Below are positions 26,233 through 33,631 of a stretch of DNA of 64,000 bases, piece by piece. The translations under genes were made by a program, and so were the position numbers. Source of the DNA: Paenimyroides aestuarii (GTDB lineage: Bacteria > Bacteroidota > Bacteroidia > Flavobacteriales > Flavobacteriaceae); assembly GCF_024628805.1 (NCBI RefSeq), contig NZ_CP102382.1, positions 558,001-622,000 of the forward strand. Reading direction: 5' to 3'. How positions within the stretch are numbered: position 1 is the first letter of the stretch; each line of letters starts with the position of its first letter. The notes beneath the pieces were generated by a model. The model was not told where the DNA came from. It was given only the letters and a program-made list of their open reading frames with translations, and did not search any database.

Positions 26233-26247
26233 TAATCGAACTCAGGT
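26233..26247 (-). repeat. IS982 right terminal inverted repeat
   Basis: TAATCGAACTCAGGT, perfect complement of the left terminus at 25234-25248. Confidence 0.92.
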
Positions 26248-26327
26248 TTTTAAGTAAAATTTTGTTAATATTCTGTTGAAAAACACTGCTAACCAAATCA
26301 TTTTTTGTACTTTTAAATAAAAAAAGT

Positions 26328-27722
26328 ATGACTTCTTTTCGTATAGAAACAGACTTATTGGGCGATTTACAAGTTCCCGTAAATGCTTATTATGGTGTGC
26401 AAACTCAACGCGCCATTCAAAATTTCAAAATATCAAACTATAAATTAAATCACTACCCGATTTTTATAAAATCATTGGCTGTTGTGAAATTAGCAGCTGT
26501 TGAAACCAATTTTGAACTAGGTTTAATAAAAGATGATTTAAAAGAGGCGATCTCCCAAGCATGTTTGGATATTTTGAAGGATCAGTACCTCAACGAGTTT
26601 CCAATTGACATGATTCAAGGTGGTGCAGGTACATCGGTAAACATGAACGCCAACGAGGTTATTGCAAATATTGCTTTGGAGAAAATGGGGCATAAAAAAG
26701 GTGAATACCAATATTGCTCACCAAACGATCATGTGAACCTTTCACAATCTACCAACGACACCTACCCTACTGCTTTAAAATTGGCTTTGTTTCAATCTTC
26801 AAAAGAAATAACGAATGCGTTAGAAAAATTATTCTTTGCATTGGATCGCAAGGCAAAAGAATTTGAAAACGTTATAAAAATGGGGCGTACCCAACTGCAA
26901 GATGCTGTGCCAATGACTTTAGGTCAGGAATTTGAAGCTTTTGCTTTTACATTAAAGAAAGAAATTCCTTATTTGCAAGAACAAGCCTATCAGTTTTTGG
27001 AAGTGAATATGGGTGCAACAGCTATTGGTACAGGACTGAACGCTCCGAAAGGGTACGCACAGTTATGCGCTGAAAAATTAGCAACCTTACTAAATGAACC
27101 TGTGAAAATGGCAGAGAATTTAGTAGAAGCAACATCAGACACCAGCAGCTTTGTTGCATATGCTGGTGCTTTAAAAAAATTAGCCATTAAACTATCCAAA
27201 ATATGCAACGATTTGCGTTTACTGGCTTCCGGACCACGAACTGGTTTATATGAAATAAATTTACCTCCCAAACAACCCGGTTCATCGATCATGCCTGGAA
27301 AAGTGAATCCCGTGATTCCCGAAGTGGTCAACCAAGTGTGCTTTAAAGTAATTGGCAATGAAACAACGGTTTGCTTGGCTGCAGAGGCTGGTCAATTGCA
27401 ATTGAACGTTATGGAACCCATTATTGCTTTAACGCTTTTTGAATCGATTGAAATTTTAACGAATGCCATTGATACCTTACGTATTGAATGCGTGGAAGGC
27501 ATAACTGCTAATACAGAACACTTACGAGCGGAAGTGCAAAACAGTATTGGCATTGTTACTGCTTTAAACCCTATCATTGGTTATAAAAACAGCACAAAAA
27601 TTGCTAAACAAGCCTTGGAAGAAAACCGAAGTGTATATGACTTGATTTTAGAGCAAAACATTCTTACAAAAGAAGAGTTAGACCGATATTTAGACCCCAA
27701 AAACATGTTGAGTTCGCATTAG
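26328..27722 (+). CDS. aspA: Aspartate ammonia-lyase
   Basis: A 464-residue member of the fumarase/aspartase superfamily that deaminates L-aspartate to fumarate. The signature GSSIMPGKVNPV is near residue 320; QGGAGTSVNMNANEVIAN, SPNDHVNLSQSTNDTYPTA and KMGRTQLQDAVPMTLGQEF are the other three conserved blocks. Aspartase rather than fumarase is favoured by the ETDLLGDLQVPVNAYYGVQT start and length. It is monocistronic; the IS982 copy ends 80 bp upstream and may have replaced or altered promoter sequence. Confidence 0.94.
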   Translation: MTSFRIETDLLGDLQVPVNAYYGVQTQRAIQNFKISNYKLNHYPIFIKSLAVVKLAAVETNFELGLIKDDLKEAISQACLDILKDQYLNEFPIDMIQGGAGTSVNMNANEVIANIALEKMGHKKGEYQYCSPNDHVNLSQSTNDTYPTALKLALFQSSKEITNALEKLFFALDRKAKEFENVIKMGRTQLQDAVPMTLGQEFEAFAFTLKKEIPYLQEQAYQFLEVNMGATAIGTGLNAPKGYAQLCAEKLATLLNEPVKMAENLVEATSDTSSFVAYAGALKKLAIKLSKICNDLRLLASGPRTGLYEINLPPKQPGSSIMPGKVNPVIPEVVNQVCFKVIGNETTVCLAAEAGQLQLNVMEPIIALTLFESIEILTNAIDTLRIECVEGITANTEHLRAEVQNSIGIVTALNPIIGYKNSTKIAKQALEENRSVYDLILEQNILTKEELDRYLDPKNMLSSH

Positions 27723-27728
27723 AATAAT

Positions 27729-27765
27729 AAAAGCCATTTTCTTTTCTCCAAGGAATGGCTTTTTT
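27729..27765 (+). terminator. aspA terminator
   Basis: AAAAGCCATT / AATGGCTTTT 10-bp stem with 15-nt loop and T-run. Confidence 0.88.
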
Positions 27766-28068
27766 ACTTTTAACGGATTTAAACACTTTGAGATTTATTC
27801 TTCTTAACCAAACATGCTGGGTAAAGGCTAATGCAGGTTTCCCATAGATTTCTGTAAAATACCCGCCTCTGCATATATGCCGAAAATGTGGTTTTGCAAT
27901 AGGGATTGCAGCCTTGTTGGAGCTCTTTGTTTTTTGCTAAAAAAAACAAAAGCGACGGCGGAAAGCCCGACCTGAAACGCTAGTGGAAGGAATTGCCCAA
28001 AGAAAAACTTTTGTTGGTGGTTGTTTTATTTATTTTTATATTCATCGTTTAATTTTATGGATAAATAC
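27766..28068. other. Intergenic region with a GC-richer, hairpin-containing block
   Basis: The stretch 27880-28010 stands out from the AT-rich surroundings. It contains an AT hairpin (TTTGTTTTTT-GCT-AAAAAAAACAAA), then CGACGGCGGAAAGCCCGACC and a CTAGTGGAAGGAATTGCCC segment. I recall very similar blocks ('GCGGAAAGCCCGACC...GTGGAAGGAA...GCCC') between genes in many flavobacterial genomes. No convincing ORF runs through it. It may be a conserved noncoding element or repeat. Confidence 0.45.
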
Positions 28069-29181
28069 ATGAAAAAAATTGGGGCTTTTTTACTTTTTCT
28101 ATTTTTTGCAGGGGTTGTTTTTGCGAACGATGGTGCTTATTTTATGAGCGGCAATCAGTTGATACCTATTAAGGAAACAAGTATTGAGGTGCGCAAGGAA
28201 ATACTTTCGTTAAAACGGATGGGCGACTTTTTAGAAGTCACGGTTGATTATACTTTTTTTAATCCGGAAAAGAGGTCAAAAACGATTTTGGTGGGTTTTG
28301 AAGCTTTTTCTCCAGAAGGCGATGCAGATTTCTACCCTAAAAATGGGCAACATCCTTATATGAACGATTTTACTGTGAATTTGAATCAAAAGATACTTCC
28401 GTATGAGATTTCGTATGTATCGACTGAAAATAAGGAAAAGGAATTTTCTTTAGCAGAAATTGAAAACAGCGATTACATGCTTGATTATGCAGAATTTTAC
28501 TATGTGTATCATTTTAATGCTACTTTTCAGCCGGGAAACAATCGTTTGGTGCATACTTACAAATTTCGCTTGTCGGGCTCGGTAGATTATGCGTATGATT
28601 TTGATTATATTTTAACAGCAGCAAACAGGTGGGCAAATAATAAAATTGACGATTTTACATTGAACATCGATATGGGTGCTTATCAGGATTTTTACATAAA
28701 TCCTACTTTTTTTAAATCGGTTGATGAATGGACCATTCATGGCGTTGGCGAAAAAGTGGATGATTTCATGAAAGAATACCGGTTTTCTAACGGACAAAAT
28801 GCGGCGGGGTTTTTTATTCATAACGGAACTATTCAGTTTAAAAAGAAAGATTTTCATCCTAAAGGAGAATTATTTCTGTTCAATCCGCGTTTTTTCTTCA
28901 TTAATAATGTTTTTAGTTTGCAAAATAATCTTCCCTTTCATAAAGATTTAACGATATTTTTTGATGAAATTGAAGACGAAAATGCTTTAAAAGTGCTTCA
29001 AAATTTACCTTATGCCCGCAGAGGATATATTTTTAAAAATAAAATTTTGAAGAATTATTATGAGAAAATGCCTTGGTATATTCCCAATGAAGCGTATGTG
29101 CCAGAGCCAAATGAATTAGATGAAATGGAACAAAAATGGCTGGAAGGGCTTAAAAATATAAAAATTTTAAAAACAAAATAA
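28069..29181 (+). CDS. Exported DUF4424-like protein
   Basis: A 370-residue secreted protein. ATG 28069 gives a clean signal peptide MKKIGAFLLFLFFAGVVFA; an ATG 12 bp upstream is an equal alternative. The mature N-terminus NDGAYFMSGNQLIPIKET followed by KEILSLKRMGDFLEVTVDY and a FNP motif matches DUF4424-type proteins as I remember them. The rest is beta-rich with no catalytic motif. Its stop overlaps the start of the next secreted protein by one base, so they are coupled. Function unknown. Confidence 0.65.
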   Translation: MKKIGAFLLFLFFAGVVFANDGAYFMSGNQLIPIKETSIEVRKEILSLKRMGDFLEVTVDYTFFNPEKRSKTILVGFEAFSPEGDADFYPKNGQHPYMNDFTVNLNQKILPYEISYVSTENKEKEFSLAEIENSDYMLDYAEFYYVYHFNATFQPGNNRLVHTYKFRLSGSVDYAYDFDYILTAANRWANNKIDDFTLNIDMGAYQDFYINPTFFKSVDEWTIHGVGEKVDDFMKEYRFSNGQNAAGFFIHNGTIQFKKKDFHPKGELFLFNPRFFFINNVFSLQNNLPFHKDLTIFFDEIEDENALKVLQNLPYARRGYIFKNKILKNYYEKMPWYIPNEAYVPEPNELDEMEQKWLEGLKNIKILKTK

Positions 29182-29891
29182 TGCATCAATTGAAAAATAT
29201 AATAGGGTTGCTTTTTATTCTTTGCAACTGTTTTGCAAATGCACAAAACAACACCTATAATCAAAAAAAAGAATATGGTTTTAAAGGCGCAGTGAAAAAA
29301 GTGACTACTTATATGGTGCGCACCACTAAATATCGAATTCCAACAGATACGGTAGATTATTTTGGTAAAACCAGTATCCATTTCACAAAAGCGGGCGACG
29401 TAACCACCTATACAAAAATGTATCAAATGCCCGATTACGTATTTAAAAGCAACATGCATTATAAAGGTTCCGGAAAAAATATATCGTTTACCGAAACTAG
29501 CAGTCTAAACGGTGAACAAGAAAAGAAGCTCGATTACACCTATCATTGGACAACGGATTTAAGTTATGAAATACTGCCCAAATCGGTTGCCGATAGCACA
29601 AAAACCACTGTGCATTTAAACACTGATTTCTCTATAAAAAAGGTTGTTTTTGAAGGAGTTAATTTTAAATCTGAGGAAGAAGCCACCTACTTGTACGATG
29701 AAAACAACCAGTTGCAACAACTTGTTTACCATGTTAAAACCACCGATGGCGATGAAATTTCTACTATTCAAGATGTGCGCAAAATAAAATCGGTAGATGT
29801 GTTTAACAATCCCACTGTGATTTATTTTTACGAAACCACCGAAAGTAGCGTGCCAAAATCGGTGCTTTTTAGGTATTACGAATATTACTAA
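29181..29891 (+). CDS. Hypothetical secreted protein
   Basis: A 236-residue protein with a signal peptide (NIIGLLFILCNCFANAQ). The mature region is beta-rich with repeated Tyr-containing strands such as KKLDYTYHWTTDLSYE and EEATYLYDENNQLQQLVYHV, a pattern reminiscent of YD-type beta repeats, but I cannot name a family. It is translationally coupled with the preceding exported protein and 4 bp ahead of a methyltransferase. The pair probably acts together in the envelope. Confidence 0.6.
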   Translation: MHQLKNIIGLLFILCNCFANAQNNTYNQKKEYGFKGAVKKVTTYMVRTTKYRIPTDTVDYFGKTSIHFTKAGDVTTYTKMYQMPDYVFKSNMHYKGSGKNISFTETSSLNGEQEKKLDYTYHWTTDLSYEILPKSVADSTKTTVHLNTDFSIKKVVFEGVNFKSEEEATYLYDENNQLQQLVYHVKTTDGDEISTIQDVRKIKSVDVFNNPTVIYFYETTESSVPKSVLFRYYEYY

Positions 29892-29895
29892 GTGT

Positions 29896-30699
29896 ATGAA
29901 AACAGAAAAAAATTATCTAGAAATCAACAGAAATTCGTGGAACAACCGAACCGAAGTGCATCTTAGCTCTGCTTTTTATGATTTAGAGGGATTCATGCAG
30001 GGAAAATCGTCTTTAAATTCAATTGAATTGGAATTATTGGGAAATGTTTCTGGAAAATCGATTTTGCATTTGCAATGCCATTTTGGACAAGATACTATCT
30101 CACTAAGCAGAATGGGTGCAAAAGTGACGGGTGTTGATTTATCAGACAAAGCAATAGAAGCCGCAAAAGATTTGGCTCAAAAATTAAACGCCGATGCCGA
30201 ATTTATTTGTTCCGATTTATATGATTTGCCCAATCATTTACACAAAACGTTTGATATGGTTTTTACAAGCTATGGCACCATTGGCTGGTTGCCCGATTTA
30301 GATAAATGGGCGAAAATTGTATCGCAATTTTTAAAACCCGATGGAAAATTCGTATTTGTAGAATTTCATCCAGTGGTTTGGATGTTCGATGATGCTTTTG
30401 AAAAAATCGAATACAACTATTTTAAAAGTGAGGCCATTGAAACTTTGGAAGGATCTTATACCGAATCAACAACCGATGCAAAGCAACATTTCATTACTTG
30501 GAATCACAGTTTAAGCGAAGTTTTAAGCAGTTTGTTGCAACAAGGATTACAGATCAATTCGTTTAACGAATATGATTACTCCCCTTACAATTGCTTTGAT
30601 AATACCATAGAATTTGAACCAAATAAGTTTAGAATTGCGCATTTGGGTAATAATATACCAATGGTTTATTCGTTGATGGCTGTTAAAGCAAAACAATAA
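29896..30699 (+). CDS. Class I SAM-dependent methyltransferase
   Basis: A 267-residue methyltransferase. The SAM-binding motif I is degenerate in form but clear in place: KSILHLQCHFGQDTISLSRMGAKVTGVDLSD (residues ~53-84) with the acidic end of strand 2 in GVDLSD. ICSDLYDLP and VFTSYGTIGWLPDLDKWAK follow. LQCHFGQDT is characteristic of a Bacteroidota/Firmicutes family annotated as generic methyltransferases. Substrate unknown. It is the last gene of a three-gene cluster. Confidence 0.88.
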   Translation: MKTEKNYLEINRNSWNNRTEVHLSSAFYDLEGFMQGKSSLNSIELELLGNVSGKSILHLQCHFGQDTISLSRMGAKVTGVDLSDKAIEAAKDLAQKLNADAEFICSDLYDLPNHLHKTFDMVFTSYGTIGWLPDLDKWAKIVSQFLKPDGKFVFVEFHPVVWMFDDAFEKIEYNYFKSEAIETLEGSYTESTTDAKQHFITWNHSLSEVLSSLLQQGLQINSFNEYDYSPYNCFDNTIEFEPNKFRIAHLGNNIPMVYSLMAVKAKQ

Positions 30700-30857
30700 A
30701 GGTTATCACAGGCTTCTTAATAAAGCTATTGGATATCTGATGGATTTTTCTGCTTATTTTTTTTTAAATACCCGATTATAAAATCCAAGCCTTAAGTTTT
30801 TAACTTACACATTCCGGGACAGGGAAGATATTAAAAAAACTTAAGGGATATAAAAAA

Positions 30858-31313
30858 TCATCTACGTTTTTTAATATTTCTAACTAAAGCATCTACCACA
30901 CCTAAAATCACGACTTCATCACTCTCGGTAATAACAACAGAATGCGCATAGTTTGGATTTAATGCCACTAATTTAGAATTCATTTTATCATAGCGTTTTA
31001 AGGTGTATGCTGATGAGTTAATTGATACCACCACATCATCTCCGTGTTGCGGTTCATAATCGGAGCGCAAGATTAGAATATCGTTTTCTTGGTAATCAGG
31101 ATACATGGACAAGCCCTTTACACGATTTACGAATGTTGCTTCCACTTTGGAAAGATACAATTCGTCTAAACTGATACGATCATTTAAAAAATCTTCTGCT
31201 GGTGATGGAAAACCAGCATTAACACCTTCTTTTACCTGCACATAATATTTTTCACCATCGGTATGAATGGGTAAAAATTCTAATTCGCTATCAAATTTTA
31301 TAAACTGTATCAT
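30858..31313 (-). CDS. umuD: UmuD-like S24 autoprotease
   Basis: A 151-residue UmuD homologue, the regulatory subunit of error-prone polymerase V. The self-cleavage site is Ala33-Gly34 in VNAGFPSPAEDF; the Ser-Lys dyad is Ser69 (KGLSMYPDY) and Lys106 (AYTLKRYDK). There is no DNA-binding domain, so it is not a LexA repressor. It overlaps the end of umuC by 4 bp and is the second gene in the operon, the reverse of the E. coli order. Confidence 0.94.
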   Translation of the reverse strand: MIQFIKFDSELEFLPIHTDGEKYYVQVKEGVNAGFPSPAEDFLNDRISLDELYLSKVEATFVNRVKGLSMYPDYQENDILILRSDYEPQHGDDVVVSINSSAYTLKRYDKMNSKLVALNPNYAHSVVITESDEVVILGVVDALVRNIKKRR

Positions 31314-32563
31314 CTTATTTCTAAAATTTCATTCCATTTTGTGGTATAATTAGGGCTTAAATGCTCTTGATTCATTTTCCATGTTTTATCTAATGCTTGC
31401 GAAGCCAATTTCAATTTTTGGGTACCGTATTTAGAATTTAACCGATCTATTGTTTGCATAAGTGTTCGATGCTTTACCGGTTCTTCTTCAAACAAAACAA
31501 ATTGTTTTCCATGTTCTGGTGCAATACCACCTACGATAACTCCGGCTTTTTTGTAATGGTATCCTTGTTTAAAAATTAAATCTAGACCTTTTTGTGCACA
31601 TTTAGCAAGTTCTATATCTGAGTTTGTTGGATATGGCATACTCACATTTATAGAGCGACTATATTGGTCTTGTTTTTCATTGAAGCGGTTGGTATATATA
31701 AAAACTGTAACTACTTGGCAAGTTGATTTTTGTTTACGCAATTTTTGGGCACAAGTAACTGCAAAGGTTGTTATACGTTCTTTAATGTATTCCTTATCCG
31801 TATAAGTGGTATCAAAAGAGCGCGTGGTTGCGATATGCTTTTTGGTTTGAATTTCTTCCAACCCTAAAACCGAAATTCCCTCTAACTCTTTTTTTAGACG
31901 TAATCCTACTACTGAAAATTGTTTTCTTATATACTCATCGGGAAGTTCTATAAACTGAGAAGCTTTATGGACACCATTGGCTTTCAGCTTTTTAGACATT
32001 TGTCTTCCAATACCCCAAACATCTTCTATATTAAGCCATTTTAAAGCTTTAAGACGTTTTTCATCTGTATCTATAAGATAAACACCCTTTAACTCAGGAA
32101 ATTTTTTTGCGATATGATTTGCTACTTTTGCCAAAGCTTTCGTAGGCGCAATACCCACACAAGTTGGTAGAAGCGTTTTCTGTAAAATCTCTTGCCTTAT
32201 TTTTTTGCCATATGCACCTAGTGAGTGCCTAGAAAAATCATGGAGATTCAAAAAACATTCATCGATAGAATACACTTCTAAATTAAGTGTGTAATTTTGT
32301 AGAATGCGATACACTCTATTGCTCATATCGCCATATAGTGCATAGTTTGAAGAAAATACTTGTATTCCTAATTCTTGAAACTTTTCTTTATATTTAAACG
32401 TGGGAGCCCCCATAGGAATTCCTGCTTTTTTAGCTTCGTTTGAACGCGAAATAACACAACCATCGTTATTACTTAAAACAACAACAGGTCTATTGCGTAA
32501 AGTTGGATTAAAAATACGTTCACAACTTACATAAAAATTATTAATATCTACCAAAGCATACAT
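31310..32563 (-). CDS. umuC: UmuC-like Y-family DNA polymerase
   Basis: A 417-residue Y-family translesion polymerase. Catalytic motifs are MYALVDINNFYVSCERIF (first Asp), VVLSNNDGCVISRS and VYSIDECFLNL (Asp-Glu pair), followed by helix-hairpin-helix IEDVWGIGRQMSKKL and the little-finger domain. Family length is normal. Acts with UmuD' to copy damaged DNA. A TTACA-AA-TGTAA inverted repeat sits just upstream of the start codon and may be an operator. Confidence 0.95.
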   Translation of the reverse strand: MYALVDINNFYVSCERIFNPTLRNRPVVVLSNNDGCVISRSNEAKKAGIPMGAPTFKYKEKFQELGIQVFSSNYALYGDMSNRVYRILQNYTLNLEVYSIDECFLNLHDFSRHSLGAYGKKIRQEILQKTLLPTCVGIAPTKALAKVANHIAKKFPELKGVYLIDTDEKRLKALKWLNIEDVWGIGRQMSKKLKANGVHKASQFIELPDEYIRKQFSVVGLRLKKELEGISVLGLEEIQTKKHIATTRSFDTTYTDKEYIKERITTFAVTCAQKLRKQKSTCQVVTVFIYTNRFNEKQDQYSRSINVSMPYPTNSDIELAKCAQKGLDLIFKQGYHYKKAGVIVGGIAPEHGKQFVLFEEEPVKHRTLMQTIDRLNSKYGTQKLKLASQALDKTWKMNQEHLSPNYTTKWNEILEIR

Positions 32564-32564
32564 T

Positions 32565-32576
32565 TTACAAATGTAA
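32565..32576 (-). promoter_or_regulatory. Inverted repeat at the umuC start
   Basis: TTACA-AA-TGTAA dyad two bases upstream of the umuC ATG. On the minus strand the same bases include TACATTTG, matching the -7 box TAnnTTTG, which would give a nearly leaderless mRNA. A further ATGTAA half-site is at 32588. No TTG lies at the expected -33 distance, so both readings are tentative. Confidence 0.4.
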
Positions 32577-32667
32577 TTTTTTATAAAATGTAAAAGAAGT
32601 TAAAATGGTGTCGTTTTGCTGAAAAAAACCGATTATTTTTTCCGAACTCACAGCTATAAATAACCCC

Positions 32668-33306
32668 CTACGAGTTGTTTTGATTAAAATCTTTGTAAAA
32701 CAAATCAATGACTTTGACGAGGATGTTTTTAATTTGGTCTGCTCCCTCTTGGGTTGTTAAATCAATTCCAGAAAATGTGTTCCCGTTTACACCTTTATAC
32801 ATATTTAAGTAGTACACTCCCGAAACTAATAGTGCAGAAAAAGCCCGGAATTCTAATGCCTTTTCACCAAAATAGGGGTCAGTTAAATTTTGAAGCAGCA
32901 GTTCACCATTACGTTCACGTTCGTCGTTAATATTTTTCAGCGCTTGTTTTTTTTCAGATATACCCCAAAGCAAAATATTTTGTAGTGCATCATTTTTATC
33001 CATATAGTCATACTGTTGCACCAACATTTCTTTAACAAAAGCCTCGCCACCATCATTTAAAACTTCGTTTTGCATTTGCACATTGCTCCAAAAGTCAAAT
33101 GTGCGTAGATATTCGTCAATTAATTCCTCGCGTCCTCCAAAATATTTATAGATTAGTTTTTTGTCTAAACCTGCAGTCTCGGCAATAGTATTCACTTTCA
33201 AAGCAGTATAACCTTTCGTTTTCAAGATATGCCCTACGGCATTTAAAAACTGCTTCTTACTCTTATTTTTATCCCTCTTTCTAGGTTCATTTTCAGGCAA
33301 TTTCAT
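32668..33306 (-). CDS. TetR/AcrR-family regulator
   Basis: A 212-residue TetR-type repressor. The N-terminal HTH is clear: FLNAVGHILKTKGYTALKV, NTIAETAGLDKKLIYKYFGG, REELIDEYLRTF. The C-terminal ligand-binding domain is not informative. It is divergent from the TonB-receptor/phosphatase/phytase operon with a 325-bp gap, so it could control that operon, itself, or a distant target. Confidence 0.88.
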   Translation of the reverse strand: MKLPENEPRKRDKNKSKKQFLNAVGHILKTKGYTALKVNTIAETAGLDKKLIYKYFGGREELIDEYLRTFDFWSNVQMQNEVLNDGGEAFVKEMLVQQYDYMDKNDALQNILLWGISEKKQALKNINDERERNGELLLQNLTDPYFGEKALEFRAFSALLVSGVYYLNMYKGVNGNTFSGIDLTTQEGADQIKNILVKVIDLFYKDFNQNNS

Positions 33307-33571
33307 TTTTTTTTACAGTTTTTAGCAAAAATAATCATTTTTTTAATTCACTTATTGGTGACTTGTGTTATATTTGCATTAACTTCGCTATAAAGCTAAG
33401 TTTCAATTATTAGGAATTGTAATTATACATCACCATAATTTTATCAAAACACTTATCATCGCAATTCCGGGCAAAAATAGTTCGGAATTGTTTTATTTTA
33501 ACCACTTTTCTTAACAATTTCATTACCTTATCACCCCCTACTTTAACCTTACAATAATACAAGGCTAACAT
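33307..33571. other. Divergent intergenic region (tetR / phytase operon)
   Basis: The 325-bp gap between tetR and the receptor gene is AT-rich. It has a dyad CAATTCCGGGC...TTCGGAATTG (about 33461-33496: GCAATTCC / GGAATTGT arms) that could be a regulator site, a TATATTTG box at 33369-33376 and the receptor promoter at its right end. No ORF is seen. Confidence 0.4.
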
Positions 33572-33598
33572 TTGGTTTTCTTTGCTGCGCTAGTTTTG
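33572..33598 (+). promoter_or_regulatory. Promoter of the phytase operon
   Basis: TTG (33572-33574), 16-bp spacer and TAGTTTTG (33591-33598), a match to the flavobacterial -7 consensus with a slightly short spacer; 33 bp before the receptor ATG. Confidence 0.55.
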
Positions 33599-33631
33599 TG
33601 GCAAATAAATTTTTAAGCCAAAACTATAAAA

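Larger units (their letters stand above)
25234..26247 (-). mobile_element. IS982-family insertion sequence, intact
   Basis: A 1014-bp element bounded by perfect 15-bp inverted repeats ACCTGAGTTCGATTA (25234-25248) and TAATCGAACTCAGGT (26233-26247), with a single full-length IS982-type transposase on the minus strand. TTTTA(A) occurs at both outer edges (25229-25234 and 26248-26253) and is the likely target duplication; a shared A makes the exact boundary ambiguous by a base. The intact gene and perfect ends suggest recent insertion. Confidence 0.92.

Noticed and set aside
30700..30857. Spacer between the methyltransferase and umuD as a site of a small RNA
   Set aside because: No promoter box, strong hairpin or GC-rich block is visible; nothing to support a gene.
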